Below, one piece after another: positions 6,990 through 15,897 of a DNA stretch of 18,476 nucleotides. The stretch is from Prevotellaceae bacterium (lineage in GTDB: Bacteria > Bacteroidota > Bacteroidia > Bacteroidales > Bacteroidaceae): positions 1 to 18,476 of the forward strand of contig CAJPLH010000019.1 of NCBI GenBank assembly GCA_905371275.1, in the 5' to 3' direction. How positions within the stretch are numbered: position 1 is the stretch's first letter; each line of letters opens with the position of its first letter. The notes below the pieces were generated by a model that was given only the letters and a program-made list of their open reading frames with translations, searched no databases and was not told the origin of the DNA. A program made the position numbers and the translations under genes.

Positions 6990-7568
6990 TTACTGTTTTA
7001 CTTCCATTTTTTCAAACTTATATCCCAATCGGTGCAATTGAAGCGCGACCCCAATGCGGAACATAGCGTGAAGTGTGCGCACATAAGTGTGAAAAGCCAT
7101 AGGGCTTTGCGGTTCTATGCCTTCGCGACGCAAAGCAGCGTGAGCAGATTCCGCACAAGTGCGCACCAAGGCATGAAGTTGCGCGCGCTCCTCGCTGTCG
7201 GCTACTTGAAGCACATGATCTAGCACGTAGTCATCGAGCGCATCGAAGCCTTGTGCCAAGAGCGCAGGATAGAGGTCATTAGGATTTTGAGCCGCTACAG
7301 TCCAATCGTTGTCCCAGCATTGTGCCATAGCAAGTCCCACAAATCCCATCCAACCAATGGCCACAGTGGGGTATTTGGCTATTTCTGGCACAGCATCGCC
7401 CAAATAGGGGGTGCAGATTTCAGGCCAAACGGCTTCTAAATCGGGCGTTTCGAGGAGTTGTCCCGAGAGCGCTTTAGCCGTCGTGCAAAGACGGAGCAGT
7501 TGTTCGGTGAGTTGTTGTTCAAAACGCTCGAGAAATTCAGCCGGAGCTTGGATGTTGTCAGGAGTCAT
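6990..7568 (-). CDS. Conserved-looking protein of unknown function, 192 aa
   Basis: I do not recognise a family. The protein looks soluble and mostly helical, acidic in the first half, with no signal peptide. Notable segments are TPYLGDAVPEIAKYPTVAIG followed by a Gly/Trp-rich turn (WMGFVGLAMAQCWDNDW, about 73-90) and a Leu/His-rich C-terminal helix (VRTLHAMFRIGVALQLHRLGY). Codon use and GC match its neighbours. ATG at 7568 lies only 16 bp after the stop of the C-S lyase gene, so the two are very likely co-transcribed. A role linked to the lyase is inference from position only. Confidence 0.75.
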   Translation of the reverse strand: MTPDNIQAPAEFLERFEQQLTEQLLRLCTTAKALSGQLLETPDLEAVWPEICTPYLGDAVPEIAKYPTVAIGWMGFVGLAMAQCWDNDWTVAAQNPNDLYPALLAQGFDALDDYVLDHVLQVADSEERAQLHALVRTCAESAHAALRREGIEPQSPMAFHTYVRTLHAMFRIGVALQLHRLGYKFEKMEVKQ

Positions 7569-7584
7569 AGGGAAAAATAGGGGA

Positions 7585-8775
7585 TTAGGATTGAGCAGCG
7601 TGCAGTTTTGTCACGGCTTGAGCCAGTTGTGAGAGCGCCTTCTCTAAGATGCTGCGTGGCACCCCCACATTGAGTCGCATAAAGCCTTCTCCGCCTTGTC
7701 CAAACATTTCTCCATCGTTGAGCGCAAGGTGAGCTTCATCGACAAAGAGATGATTGAGCGCATCGTGAGAAAGTTGCAGCGCACGACAGTCGAGCCAGAT
7801 AAGGAAAGAGGCCTCGGGACGACGAGCCACCACGCCGGGGATGTGTTCGCGACAATAGTTGACCACAAAATCAATGTTTTCTTCCACATAGCGTAACATT
7901 GTCTTGCGCCATTCTCCCCCGTGACGATAGGCTGCAATGGCCACTGTGGGAGAGAACATAGGAGGACAATCGATTTCGTTGGCTACCAGCCATTTGAAGA
8001 AAGGTTCGCGCAATTCTTTATTGGGCACAACCGTCCAACTGCTCACCACTCCAGCGCAATTGAAGGTTTTGGTGGGTGCACCAAAGGTGATACTATTGTT
8101 GCGCGCTGTTTCAGAAACAGAGGCAAAAGGTATGTGTTGCGCAGAGAAGAGCGCGATGTCAGCGTGGATCTCATCGCTCACCACTAATATATTGTGTGCA
8201 GCACAGAAATCAGCCAGACGTTGGAGCGTTTCTTTCGGCCAGCAGCGTCCACTAGGGTTGTGAGGATTGCAAAGCACGAGCATTTTGACGTCGTTTGCCA
8301 CAGTAGCGAGATGGTCGAAGTCCATTTCATAGTGACCATCTTCCATTCTGATGAGTGGATTGTCCACTACCACACGGCCATTACCTTCGATGACATGGCG
8401 AAACATGTGGTAGACGGGCGGTTGAGTGATGATGCGGTCGCCTGGTTTGGTGAAAACCTGCAAGGCAAAGCCTAAACCGCGAATGACGCCAGGCATAAAG
8501 GAAATCCAATCTTTTTCGATGTCCCAGTTGTGGAGCGACTTCTGCCAGTCGATGATCGCAGGGAAGTAGTCATCGTCAATGCAGGTGTAGCCCAAGATGG
8601 GGTGTTGGAGTCGCTCGCGCAAAGCTTCAAGAATAAAAGGAGGTGTGGCGAAATCCATATCGGCCACCCAAAGGGGGATGAGGTCTGTGCGACCATAGAG
8701 CATTTGCAACGCGCGGATTTTGGAACAGTTTGTACCTTTGCGACAGATAACTTCGTCGAAACTGTAGTGCTTCAT
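7585..8775 (-). CDS. MalY/PatB-type PLP-dependent C-S beta-lyase (class I/II aminotransferase fold)
   Basis: A 396-aa enzyme of normal length for the MalY/PatB group. These cytosolic enzymes cleave cystathionine or cysteine by beta-elimination, giving pyruvate, ammonia and homocysteine or H2S. Seen in order: the N-terminal PLWVADMDFATPP block typical of MalY/PatB, FMPGVIRG, the CNPHNPSGR motif (Asn170 on), SDEIHADI with the PLP-pyridine Asp201, and the Schiff-base Lys236 in APTKTFNCAG. Near the C-terminus FMRLNVGVPR carries the carboxylate-binding Arg. Family members in oral Bacteroidetes make volatile sulfur compounds, but a true aminotransferase role cannot be excluded from sequence. It lies between two genes of unknown function on the same strand. 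Confidence 0.88.
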   Translation of the reverse strand: MKHYSFDEVICRKGTNCSKIRALQMLYGRTDLIPLWVADMDFATPPFILEALRERLQHPILGYTCIDDDYFPAIIDWQKSLHNWDIEKDWISFMPGVIRGLGFALQVFTKPGDRIITQPPVYHMFRHVIEGNGRVVVDNPLIRMEDGHYEMDFDHLATVANDVKMLVLCNPHNPSGRCWPKETLQRLADFCAAHNILVVSDEIHADIALFSAQHIPFASVSETARNNSITFGAPTKTFNCAGVVSSWTVVPNKELREPFFKWLVANEIDCPPMFSPTVAIAAYRHGGEWRKTMLRYVEENIDFVVNYCREHIPGVVARRPEASFLIWLDCRALQLSHDALNHLFVDEAHLALNDGEMFGQGGEGFMRLNVGVPRSILEKALSQLAQAVTKLHAAQS

Positions 8776-8911
8776 GATGAGAAGAAAATAGGAAAAATAG
8801 GAAATGAGAGTATATTGAGAGTCTTGAGAGTTTTGACAAGGCAGCTTCTAGCGCGTGAATGCTGGTAGAGGCCGTCTGCCAAAATGGAGAGAACTAACCT
8901 TATGAGTTTTA

Positions 8912-10207
8912 CTAAAGCAAAAAGGGAGTAGCTGCGCGATGGAAAGCCTGACAACAAACGTGCGCTTCGGGTATTTGCGCGAAATAGTCTTTGAGTGCAG
9001 CGAGAACGGCAGGAGCGTCATAGGCTATGAAGTCGCAATAGGCAGTTTGCACGTGTTGTGCACAGACACTGGCGCCAAATCCTCCCCCAACAAATTGCAC
9101 CTCTGCGACATCGTCCAAACGCGCGCTCACATAAGCAGCAAGATCAGCATTGAAGGTGCGCACCTCATCGGACAAATCATCGGAAGATGGGAGTATTGCA
9201 GTGTTGAAAGCTATGAATCCGCAGAAACATCCACTCAAACGGAAGAGGTTGAACACGAAATTCTCATCTTGGAGATATTCATAAACCTGCATTGGCTGGT
9301 TCGTCCACGCCGAAGTGAGTTGCAAATGCAGTTCCTGAGGAGCCGTCTCGGGAGGTAAACTCGTGGTGTAAGTGCTTTCTTGCGCAATGAGTTGTTGCAA
9401 AGAACTTTGCGGTGCTGCGTCGGGATAGTGAGTTCTCACAAAGTTGTCCCACTTGGGGATGGCGATTTTCCAGTCCTCGGGCAGATAGCGACGAAGTTCG
9501 TGGAGCAACGTCTGGAGTAAGTGCACATTTTGCGCCACCCCATCGAGGTAGATTTGCAACACCATCGTTTCATTCTTCCATTCCACGAAAAAACGCACCT
9601 GATAGAGCAAAGCACGCGACACGTCATAAAGCAAACTAGCAATTTCTTGTAGAGCAGCATTACGTTGTTCTAGGTCTTTCTTATTGCTCGCCGCCGACCA
9701 TTGCTCCACTTTCTGCGCCCATTGCGTGAGCGGTTGAGCTATATTTCGCAAGTTTTCTCCCATCTCTCGACAACGCTCTACGAAAGTTCCCAAACAATAG
9801 TGTGGCAAACTGATTTGTTCCAAACATTGACGTTCGAGTTCTTCGGAATGGGGATGTCGAAATTCGGGTACTACGTCCTCATAATAGGAAGAGAGGAACA
9901 GCAAAGCTTCCGACTCACGATCGAGATGTGCTAGCGCAAAGGCATAATAGTAGTAGAAATCTACAAATAATTCCACTTGCTCATCGAGCATATAGTGCAT
10001 CAAGTTGAGCGCGCGCGAATAGCGTATATTCTTTTGCACATCGTTCTGACTATCATCTTGCGCAAATTGAAGGAGCGCGCGCACGAAGAGTTCCCACATA
10101 CGCGGTGAATACTTCTCAGGAGGCAGACCTCCCAGAGTGCGTTCGACAGACAAATAGTCTTGATCGGCAAACCAATCTTCGAGTTGCTGGAGCAAAGTTT
10201 TAATCAT
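8912..10207 (-). CDS. Helical (TPR-like) protein of unknown function, 431 aa
   Basis: I do not recognise a family with confidence. Residues about 1-125 look like short helical repeats (LEDWFADQDYLSVERTLGGL, then FYYYYAFALAHLDRESEALL), similar to TPR-like repeats. A middle helical part (about 150-250) is followed by a more mixed C-terminal half with the Gly-rich block EVQFVGGGFGASVCAQHVQT. No signal peptide or membrane helix is seen, so it is probably cytosolic. A divergent promoter at 10294-10325 gives a leader of about 80 nt that contains copy C of the hairpin repeat. The gap to the lyase gene downstream is 136 bp with no clear terminator or promoter, so read-through is possible. Confidence 0.75.
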   Translation of the reverse strand: MIKTLLQQLEDWFADQDYLSVERTLGGLPPEKYSPRMWELFVRALLQFAQDDSQNDVQKNIRYSRALNLMHYMLDEQVELFVDFYYYYAFALAHLDRESEALLFLSSYYEDVVPEFRHPHSEELERQCLEQISLPHYCLGTFVERCREMGENLRNIAQPLTQWAQKVEQWSAASNKKDLEQRNAALQEIASLLYDVSRALLYQVRFFVEWKNETMVLQIYLDGVAQNVHLLQTLLHELRRYLPEDWKIAIPKWDNFVRTHYPDAAPQSSLQQLIAQESTYTTSLPPETAPQELHLQLTSAWTNQPMQVYEYLQDENFVFNLFRLSGCFCGFIAFNTAILPSSDDLSDEVRTFNADLAAYVSARLDDVAEVQFVGGGFGASVCAQHVQTAYCDFIAYDAPAVLAALKDYFAQIPEAHVCCQAFHRAATPFLL

Positions 10208-10252
10208 AGAATGAGGTTCAGACGTGCGCTACATCAAATGAAATCTCTTCAT

Positions 10253-10277
10253 GGTCTAACGACCGATATGGGGTGAA
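10253..10277 (+). repeat. Dispersed hairpin repeat, copy C
   Basis: The core GGTCTAACGACC forms a 4-bp stem (5 with a T-G pair) with loop TAAC, followed by a GGGG and GAAG tail. On the minus strand it lies in the predicted 5' leader of the 431-aa gene. Confidence 0.65.
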
Positions 10278-10293
10278 GCGTGGTCTTCTTATG

Positions 10294-10325
10294 CAAAATT
10301 ACGACTATCTCCCCACAAAATCAAA
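10294..10325 (-). promoter_or_regulatory. Promoter of the 431-aa gene, minus strand
   Basis: The minus strand reads TTTG (10325-10322), 20 nt, then TAATTTTG (10301-10294), fitting the Bacteroidetes consensus. It diverges from the glycosyltransferase promoter 18 bp away. Confidence 0.6.
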
Positions 10326-10342
10326 ATATATGCAGATATAAT

Positions 10343-10373
10343 TTTGCAAATCGGGGGGCAAATGCTACTTTTG
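10343..10373 (+). promoter_or_regulatory. Promoter of the glycosyltransferase gene (Bacteroidetes consensus)
   Basis: TTTG (10343-10346), exactly 19 nt, then TACTTTTG (10366-10373). The expected start of transcription near 10380 lies downstream of the in-frame ATG at 10280 and upstream of the ATG at 10403, which decides the start codon of the gene. Confidence 0.8.
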
Positions 10374-10402
10374 CAGATGAAAACATCATATCAATAGCGA
10401 CT

Positions 10403-11155
10403 ATGAACAAGAACGATGCCGTTGTAATCATTCCCACCTACAACGAAAAAGAAAATATTGAATCCATTCTCCGTGCCGTAACGGGGTTGGAAGAACATGG
10501 GTTTGACGTTTTGGTCATCGACGATGGAAGTCCTGATGGAACTGCCGCTATCGTGAAGCACCTGATGGAGGGTGACTTGAAGGGTCGCGTTCATTTGGTG
10601 GAACGTCAAGGCAAACTCGGTCTTGGCACAGCCTACATCGCTGGATTTAAATGGGCACTCGAACACGGTTATGATTATGTGTTTGAGATGGATGCTGATT
10701 TTAGTCACGACCCCAAAGACTTGCCACGCCTTTACAATGCTTGTGCGGTGGAAGGCTATGATTTGGCCATCGGTAGCCGCTACATTTCTGGTGTGAATGT
10801 GGTGAACTGGCCTATGGGACGCGTGCTGATGAGCTATTTTGCCTCTAAATATGTGCGCTGCGTCACTGGCATCCCTGTAAACGATACCACAGCGGGCTTC
10901 AAATGCTACAAACGTCGCGTGCTTGAAGCCATCGACTTCGACAAAATTCGATTCAAAGGCTATGCTTTCCAAATTGAACTGAAATTTACAGCCTACAAAC
11001 TTGGTTTCCGCATCAAAGAAGTGCCCGTCATCTTTGTAAATCGCCAACTTGGTGTGAGCAAAATGAGTGGAGGCATCTTTGGAGAAGCCTTATTTGGCGT
11101 GATGCGATTGAGATGGGCTGCCTTCACCGGTCAAATCAAACCCAAGCAAGCATAA
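10403..11155 (+). CDS. GT2 glycosyltransferase, DPM1-like polyprenol-phosphate mannosyltransferase
   Basis: A 250-aa family 2 glycosyltransferase, probably moving mannose (or a related sugar) from its nucleotide donor to polyprenyl phosphate at the inner face of the membrane. Seen: the N-terminal VVIIPTYNEKENIESIL strand-turn, VLVIDDGSPDGT with Asp40/41, the metal-binding DAD at 97-99 in EMDADFSHDP, then LAIGSRYISG and the DTTAGFKCYKR block typical of DPM1. It ends after the catalytic domain and has no C-terminal membrane helices, as in soluble DPM1 homologues. ATG 10403 is chosen because it opens the conserved strand and the promoter lies at 10343-10373; an upstream in-frame ATG at 10280 precedes that promoter. 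Its own terminator follows. In Bacteroides this gene is typically next to pyrC, as here. Confidence 0.88.
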   Translation: MNKNDAVVIIPTYNEKENIESILRAVTGLEEHGFDVLVIDDGSPDGTAAIVKHLMEGDLKGRVHLVERQGKLGLGTAYIAGFKWALEHGYDYVFEMDADFSHDPKDLPRLYNACAVEGYDLAIGSRYISGVNVVNWPMGRVLMSYFASKYVRCVTGIPVNDTTAGFKCYKRRVLEAIDFDKIRFKGYAFQIELKFTAYKLGFRIKEVPVIFVNRQLGVSKMSGGIFGEALFGVMRLRWAAFTGQIKPKQA

Positions 11156-11192
11156 GCTCTACGCGCATATCATCTGCGCTATAACCCTTTAA

Positions 11193-11239
11193 GAGTGCGC
11201 AGTGTCTTCATCGGAAGATGGCGCACTCCTTCTTTTTTT
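11193..11239 (+). terminator. Intrinsic terminator after the glycosyltransferase gene
   Basis: GAGTGCGC (11193-11200) pairs with GCGCACTC (11221-11228), with an inner CTTC-ATCG-GAAG hairpin, followed by TTCTTTTTTTA. It separates the glycosyltransferase from pyrC. Confidence 0.85.
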
Positions 11240-11292
11240 ATTCTGATTATCCTCTTTGTCTGACTTATTGCAGACTCTCTTTTCTCAAAAAT

Positions 11293-12636
11293 ATGCACAG
11301 AAGAACATTCATAAAAAATGCAATTATAGTCAATGAAGGTCGCACATTCGTGGGTAGTCTTGTCATTGACGACGACCGCATCGAAGAAATCATTGAAGGT
11401 AAAGATGTCAAACCGCAACTTCCTCCCGATTCTGTCATTGACGCTGAAGGTTGCTATCTCCTGCCTGGAGTTATCGACGAGCACGTGCATTTCCGCGATC
11501 CAGGTCTCACGGCCAAAGGCACTTTCTACACTGAAAGCCGTGCTGCTGCTGCTGGTGGTGTCACCACAGTCATCGATATGCCTAACACCGTGCCACCCAC
11601 TGTGACGAAGGAGCGTTTGATGCAGAAGATTGAAATAGCACAACAACAGAGTCTTGTCAATTTTGGTTTCTTCTTGGGAGCAACTCCCGACAATGCTGCG
11701 CGCTTGAAAGACGTGAATCCTCGACTAGTGGCCGGCATCAAACTCTTTATGGGCAGCAGCACCGGCGAATTGCAAGTGGAAGACAAACCCACGCTCCGCA
11801 CCATCTTTGAGCAAAGCAAACTTCCCATTATGGTGCACTGCGAAGATACGCCTATGATTGTGGCGAAGATGAAGGAATACAAGGAGAAATACGGTCAAGA
11901 TCCTCATGTGCGCTATCATCCTGAAATTCGTCCGGCTGAGGCTTGTGTGAAAAGCACGAAAGAAGCCATCGCATTGGCGCGTGAGTTTGATGTAAAACTC
12001 CACGTGGCGCACATCACCACGGCTGCGGAACTTGATCTTTTCGACCCTAACGACAAACAAATCACGGCTGAGGCGTGCCTTCCTCATTTGATGTTTGCGA
12101 GCGAAGACTACGAACGTCTCGGAGCGCGCATCAAATGCAACCCTGCGGTCAAATATGCCACTGACCGCGAAGCCATTCGTGCTGCGCTCACCGACGGACG
12201 CATCCGCACCATCGGCACAGACCACGCTCCTCACCGCATAGCCGACAAAATGGGCGGAGCGGCTAAAGCCACAAGTGGTATGCCCTTTGTGCAATTCTCC
12301 CTCGTGTCTATGTTGGAATTGGTGGATGAAGGCGTTTTGCCCATTGAGCGCATGGTGGAATTGATGAGCCACAACCCAGCTCGCGTCTTTGGCATTGAAA
12401 ATCGCGGTTTCCTCCGTCAAGGATATATGGCAGATTTGGTTATCGTGAAGCCACATGCTCCTTGGACATTGACACCTAACCGCATTGAGTCGAAGTGTAA
12501 TTGGAGTCCAATGGAAGGACATACCTTCAATTGGCGTGTCATGCGCACCTTCGTCAATGGTCGTTTGGTCTACAACAAGGGCATTATCACCAACGAAAAC
12601 CTTCGCGGACGCATGATTACTTATATGCCTCGATAG
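11293..12636 (+). CDS. pyrC: Dihydroorotase
   Basis: A 447-aa class I dihydroorotase, the zinc enzyme that interconverts carbamoyl-aspartate and dihydroorotate in pyrimidine synthesis. Ligands are visible in order: His64-x-His66 in DEHVHFRDPG with Arg68 for substrate, carboxylated Lys150 (GIKLFMGSSTGEL), His182 (MVHCEDTP), His240 (LHVAHITT) and Asp310 (GTDHAPH). ATG 11293 is used because it opens the conserved IKNAIIVNEGR strand; the frame is open further up to an ATG at 11218, but that stretch is the terminator of the previous gene. No clean promoter consensus is seen upstream. plsC follows after 64 bp and may be co-transcribed. Confidence 0.92.
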   Translation: MHRRTFIKNAIIVNEGRTFVGSLVIDDDRIEEIIEGKDVKPQLPPDSVIDAEGCYLLPGVIDEHVHFRDPGLTAKGTFYTESRAAAAGGVTTVIDMPNTVPPTVTKERLMQKIEIAQQQSLVNFGFFLGATPDNAARLKDVNPRLVAGIKLFMGSSTGELQVEDKPTLRTIFEQSKLPIMVHCEDTPMIVAKMKEYKEKYGQDPHVRYHPEIRPAEACVKSTKEAIALAREFDVKLHVAHITTAAELDLFDPNDKQITAEACLPHLMFASEDYERLGARIKCNPAVKYATDREAIRAALTDGRIRTIGTDHAPHRIADKMGGAAKATSGMPFVQFSLVSMLELVDEGVLPIERMVELMSHNPARVFGIENRGFLRQGYMADLVIVKPHAPWTLTPNRIESKCNWSPMEGHTFNWRVMRTFVNGRLVYNKGIITNENLRGRMITYMPR

Positions 12637-12700
12637 TTGCTCGTTCCTTTCGATAATTGTTGGATTTCATCCTTCGTTTTCCTCAACCATTCATAGCTCT

Positions 12701-13459
12701 ATGAAGTTTCTCTATCGACTTTATCAACTGCTCTTTTTCTTTCCACTTTTTGTGGTTGTCACCATCCTTGTGGCTCTTTTCACTTCGTTTGGCTGCATGG
12801 TCGGATTGTCGCGTTGGTTTGCCTTTCTTCCCACTCGCTTTTGGGGATGGTTCACCATTCGTTTCCTCTTCCTCCCGGTCAAAGTGGAAGGACGTGAGCA
12901 TCTCCAACCTGGACAAAGCTACATCTTTGCGGCTAACCACCAAGGCGCGTTCGACATCTTCCTCCTTTCTGGCTTTCTCGGGCGCGAATTCAAATGGATG
13001 ATGAAAGCCAGTTTGCGCAAAGTTCCCTTCGTAGGAATGGCTTGCGAGAAAGCCGGCTATATCTTCGTTGACAAATCGAGTCGAAAAGCTGTGGCCAAAA
13101 CCATGGACGATGCGCGCCAACGTTTGGTGGGCGGCACTTCATTAGCCGTTTTTCCGGAAGGTGCACGCACTTTCTCTGGTCATATGGGCATCTTCCGCCG
13201 CGGTGCTTTTCAGTTGGCAGACGAACTCCAACTACCGGTTGTGCCCATCACCATCGATGGCTGTTTTGATGTAATGCCCCGAACCAAAGATTTCCACTTT
13301 GCGCAGTGGCATCCGCTTCGTTTGGTGATTCATCCTCCCATTATCCCCACTAGTCAAGGCGCAGACAACATCAAACGGACGCTCGAAGAGAGTTATCACA
13401 TCATTATGGACGCTTTGCCAGAACGTCACCAAGGTTTTGTGCAAAATGACGATCAATAA
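12701..13459 (+). CDS. plsC: 1-acyl-sn-glycerol-3-phosphate acyltransferase (PlsC family)
   Basis: A 252-aa membrane-bound acyltransferase that adds the second fatty acid to lysophosphatidic acid in phospholipid synthesis. An N-terminal hydrophobic segment (about 8-30) anchors it. The family motifs are His80-x4-Asp85 in NHQGAFDIF (catalytic), the GYIFVDKSSRKA block, the FPEGARTFSG motif (151-160) for glycerol-phosphate binding, and LPVVPITIDGCF. Length and motifs are normal. It lies 64 bp after pyrC and 95 bp before comEC on the same strand. Some family members acylate other lipids such as ornithine lipids, so the exact substrate is inferred. Confidence 0.88.
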   Translation: MKFLYRLYQLLFFFPLFVVVTILVALFTSFGCMVGLSRWFAFLPTRFWGWFTIRFLFLPVKVEGREHLQPGQSYIFAANHQGAFDIFLLSGFLGREFKWMMKASLRKVPFVGMACEKAGYIFVDKSSRKAVAKTMDDARQRLVGGTSLAVFPEGARTFSGHMGIFRRGAFQLADELQLPVVPITIDGCFDVMPRTKDFHFAQWHPLRLVIHPPIIPTSQGADNIKRTLEESYHIIMDALPERHQGFVQNDDQ

Positions 13460-13554
13460 ATAGCAACGAAACGGCTATGTTGATGTAGTCCTTCTGAGGT
13501 GTACCTTCACACCAAGAAATCTCGAAGTTTCTATCTCGATTTTTCCTAACCACT

Positions 13555-15897
13555 ATGAAATCTATTCCCCTACTCCGTCTATTAGTCCCCCTCTGCGTGG
13601 GCATCGGAGTGGGGGATTATGCGTTTCCGTGGCTTTTTCCCCACACTCGTCTGCTCCTTCTCCTACCGCTGGTGCTTATGGTGCTAGGCGGTTGTGCCTT
13701 GTTTCGGCGCATCGAGGGGAAATGGCTATCGCTCCTCACCACTACTCTCGCTTTTTCACTGGGCATCGTCCTTTTGGTGCACCAGCAACAAGAAAGGATG
13801 ACGCACTATGCTGCGCAAAATTTCACCTTTCGCGGCATCATCTCCGAAGTTCCTCACCGCACTCCTCACGGTTGGCGCGTCACGCTCCGTATGCGCAGCC
13901 CAAAGGTGGAAGAAAAGTGGCAAGTTTATCTCACAGACAGCACTCTATTAAGCGAAAATGCTGCACAGACTGCATCTGCCACCGCACCTTCTCACTTGTC
14001 TGTACTGTCTACGCTCCAGATTGGTCAAGAGATTTTGGCACACGGCCGTGTCACTCCTTTGTTGTCTAATGAGGGACGCACCAAAGACCATTATGCAGAC
14101 TATCTTTTGCGGCAAAATATCGTGGCTACTGCGCACTGTTTTCCCAACGAATGGAAAACTATGGGGAGAAAACAACATTTCGCGGAGAATAACTCCACGC
14201 TTCTTCCACTCACGCTGCGCGAAAAACTATTGCTTCACCGCGAACAGTGGGTGACCACTTTTCGCACTGCGCTTCCTCCCCACACGGCTGCCATTCTCAG
14301 TGCTATGATACTAGCGCACCGCGAACTCTTGGACAGCGACACCCAACTGCGGTATAGCCAAAGTGGAGCTAGTCACATACTCGCACTTTCGGGCTTGCAC
14401 CTCTCCATTCTATTTGGGGCTTTTTCGCTCATCATAGGCAACCTTGCAATGCGCATCGGACGCAAAACGCATCTCTTCGCCACCTTCTTCGGCATTCTCC
14501 TCATTTGGTGTTTCGCAGCCTTTGTTGGATTCCCCATTTCGCTGGTGCGCGCCACCCTGATGCTCACACTGGCTCATCTTTTTGCGCTGCGCAATCACCG
14601 ACCAGGCGCACTCCACGGACTCTTTTTGGCGATGTTGTTGATGTTGCTCTACGCTCCCGACTGGTTGTTTGACGTGGGTTTCCAACTCTCTTGCGCAGCG
14701 GTGACTGGCATCTTGTGGTTTTCTCCACTTTTTCCCACGCCACAATGGTTGCAACCGGTGAGTCAACGTGCTTCGGATTTTACAGGCAGACCTCCCACCG
14801 CGACTTTCTTCAAAGGGTTGATGACCATTGGCCGATATTTCTACACACTTTTCACGGTTTCTCTCTCCGCACAACTGGCTACTGCTCCCCTCGTGGCCTA
14901 CCATTTTCATCAATTGGCGTGGGGCGGCCTTATAGCGAGTCTTTTCGTCATTCCCGCAGCCTATGTTTTGCTCCTTGGTGGAATTGCCTTTTTGCTCATT
15001 GCTCCTCTCCGAACACTACTTGCGCCTTTCCTCACAAGCGTCATCACACTGATGGAAAATGGACTTCGCTATTTCTCTAGTCAAGTGTTTGCTCCGCTTC
15101 CACTCTTCCCCAGCTTCTTCACGACCCTCTTGAGTTCCCTTTTCATCTTTGGATGGAGCGCACTGCTCTTGAGCGAAAAAGGCAAATCCTTCTCCTTTTT
15201 GCGCAAAATGTCTATCACCATAGGTGGTGTTTTTCTCCTTGTTTTATCTTATCAATACGATCGTTTCCGTGCGCATCCTCAACCTTCGCTCCTCATCTAT
15301 CCCACCTCGGGGGTGACTACGCTCCATATCATTGCGCCCGATGGCAATTCGTGGCTTTTCGCTTCCGACACCCTCCGTGCAAAAGCCGCACTGCGCCAAG
15401 TGGCGCACGACGATTGGGATCTCCAAGGCTTAAAAATCCACTGGCTACCATTTTCGGTACTAGAAAATTTCCAACCCTCCAACAGCAAACTCTCCTCTTC
15501 TTCCGCTCTCTCTACTTCTTCCTCGTCTTCGTTCATTTCTTCTACAAATACTTCTTCCGCAACGTCCGTTCCTTTGTTGGCACCCCACTGCATCGTCTAT
15601 GGAGGGCAACGCATAGCCATTGTAGACAGTAGATTGTCGTACGCGTTTCCTCAGCAGCCCCTTCCCGTGGACATACTTCTTATAGGGCACGATGTTCACC
15701 GTCCACTCTCCCATCTTTTGTGCTATTATCGTCCCAAAGTCCTTGTACTTTCTGTAGCGATGAGCGATTTCTATCGTCGTCAATATCTCTCCGATGCGGC
15801 TCATCTTCATCTCCCTTGCCACGATGTGCAACAACAACCGCTCTTCCAGCGCAGACTTGCCACGCAGTCTATGCCTCTAACCCAAATCGATCATTAG
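13555..15897 (+). CDS. comEC: ComEC/Rec2-type DNA uptake channel
   Basis: A 780-aa polytopic inner-membrane protein that carries one DNA strand into the cytoplasm during natural transformation. Two N-terminal membrane helices (about 5-78) are followed by a soluble DUF4131/OB-like part (about 85-200), then the Competence domain with the hallmark ILALSGLHLS (275-284) and about eight further hydrophobic helices to about 575. The C-terminal part (about 585-780) has the outline of the beta-lactamase-like domain but no HxHxDH metal motif, as is common in Bacteroidetes. It is interrupted by a Ser-rich stretch at about 642-673. ATG 13555 fits the hydrophobic N-terminus. Last gene of the housekeeping block. 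Confidence 0.9.
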   Translation: MKSIPLLRLLVPLCVGIGVGDYAFPWLFPHTRLLLLLPLVLMVLGGCALFRRIEGKWLSLLTTTLAFSLGIVLLVHQQQERMTHYAAQNFTFRGIISEVPHRTPHGWRVTLRMRSPKVEEKWQVYLTDSTLLSENAAQTASATAPSHLSVLSTLQIGQEILAHGRVTPLLSNEGRTKDHYADYLLRQNIVATAHCFPNEWKTMGRKQHFAENNSTLLPLTLREKLLLHREQWVTTFRTALPPHTAAILSAMILAHRELLDSDTQLRYSQSGASHILALSGLHLSILFGAFSLIIGNLAMRIGRKTHLFATFFGILLIWCFAAFVGFPISLVRATLMLTLAHLFALRNHRPGALHGLFLAMLLMLLYAPDWLFDVGFQLSCAAVTGILWFSPLFPTPQWLQPVSQRASDFTGRPPTATFFKGLMTIGRYFYTLFTVSLSAQLATAPLVAYHFHQLAWGGLIASLFVIPAAYVLLLGGIAFLLIAPLRTLLAPFLTSVITLMENGLRYFSSQVFAPLPLFPSFFTTLLSSLFIFGWSALLLSEKGKSFSFLRKMSITIGGVFLLVLSYQYDRFRAHPQPSLLIYPTSGVTTLHIIAPDGNSWLFASDTLRAKAALRQVAHDDWDLQGLKIHWLPFSVLENFQPSNSKLSSSSALSTSSSSSFISSTNTSSATSVPLLAPHCIVYGGQRIAIVDSRLSYAFPQQPLPVDILLIGHDVHRPLSHLLCYYRPKVLVLSVAMSDFYRRQYLSDAAHLHLPCHDVQQQPLFQRRLATQSMPLTQIDH
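15478..15573 (+). repeat. Low-complexity Ser-rich tract inside comEC
   Basis: About 90 bp of TC-rich sequence (TCC, TCT, TCG, ACT codons) encodes roughly 30 residues, more than half of them Ser. It is made of imperfect TCT/TTC triplet-like units with no long perfect run, so slippage would mostly be in whole codons. Confidence 0.75.

Noticed and set aside
8840..8885. Possible terminator between the 431-aa gene and the lyase gene
   Set aside because: GGCAG and CTGCC can pair but the intervening sequence is poorly matched and no T run follows on the minus strand.
10280..10402. N-terminal extension of the glycosyltransferase from ATG 10280
   Set aside because: It lies across the consensus promoter at 10343-10373 and adds 41 residues with no family similarity.
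11218..11292. Upstream ATG for dihydroorotase
   Set aside because: This start falls inside the terminator hairpin of the previous gene and the added residues do not match the family.
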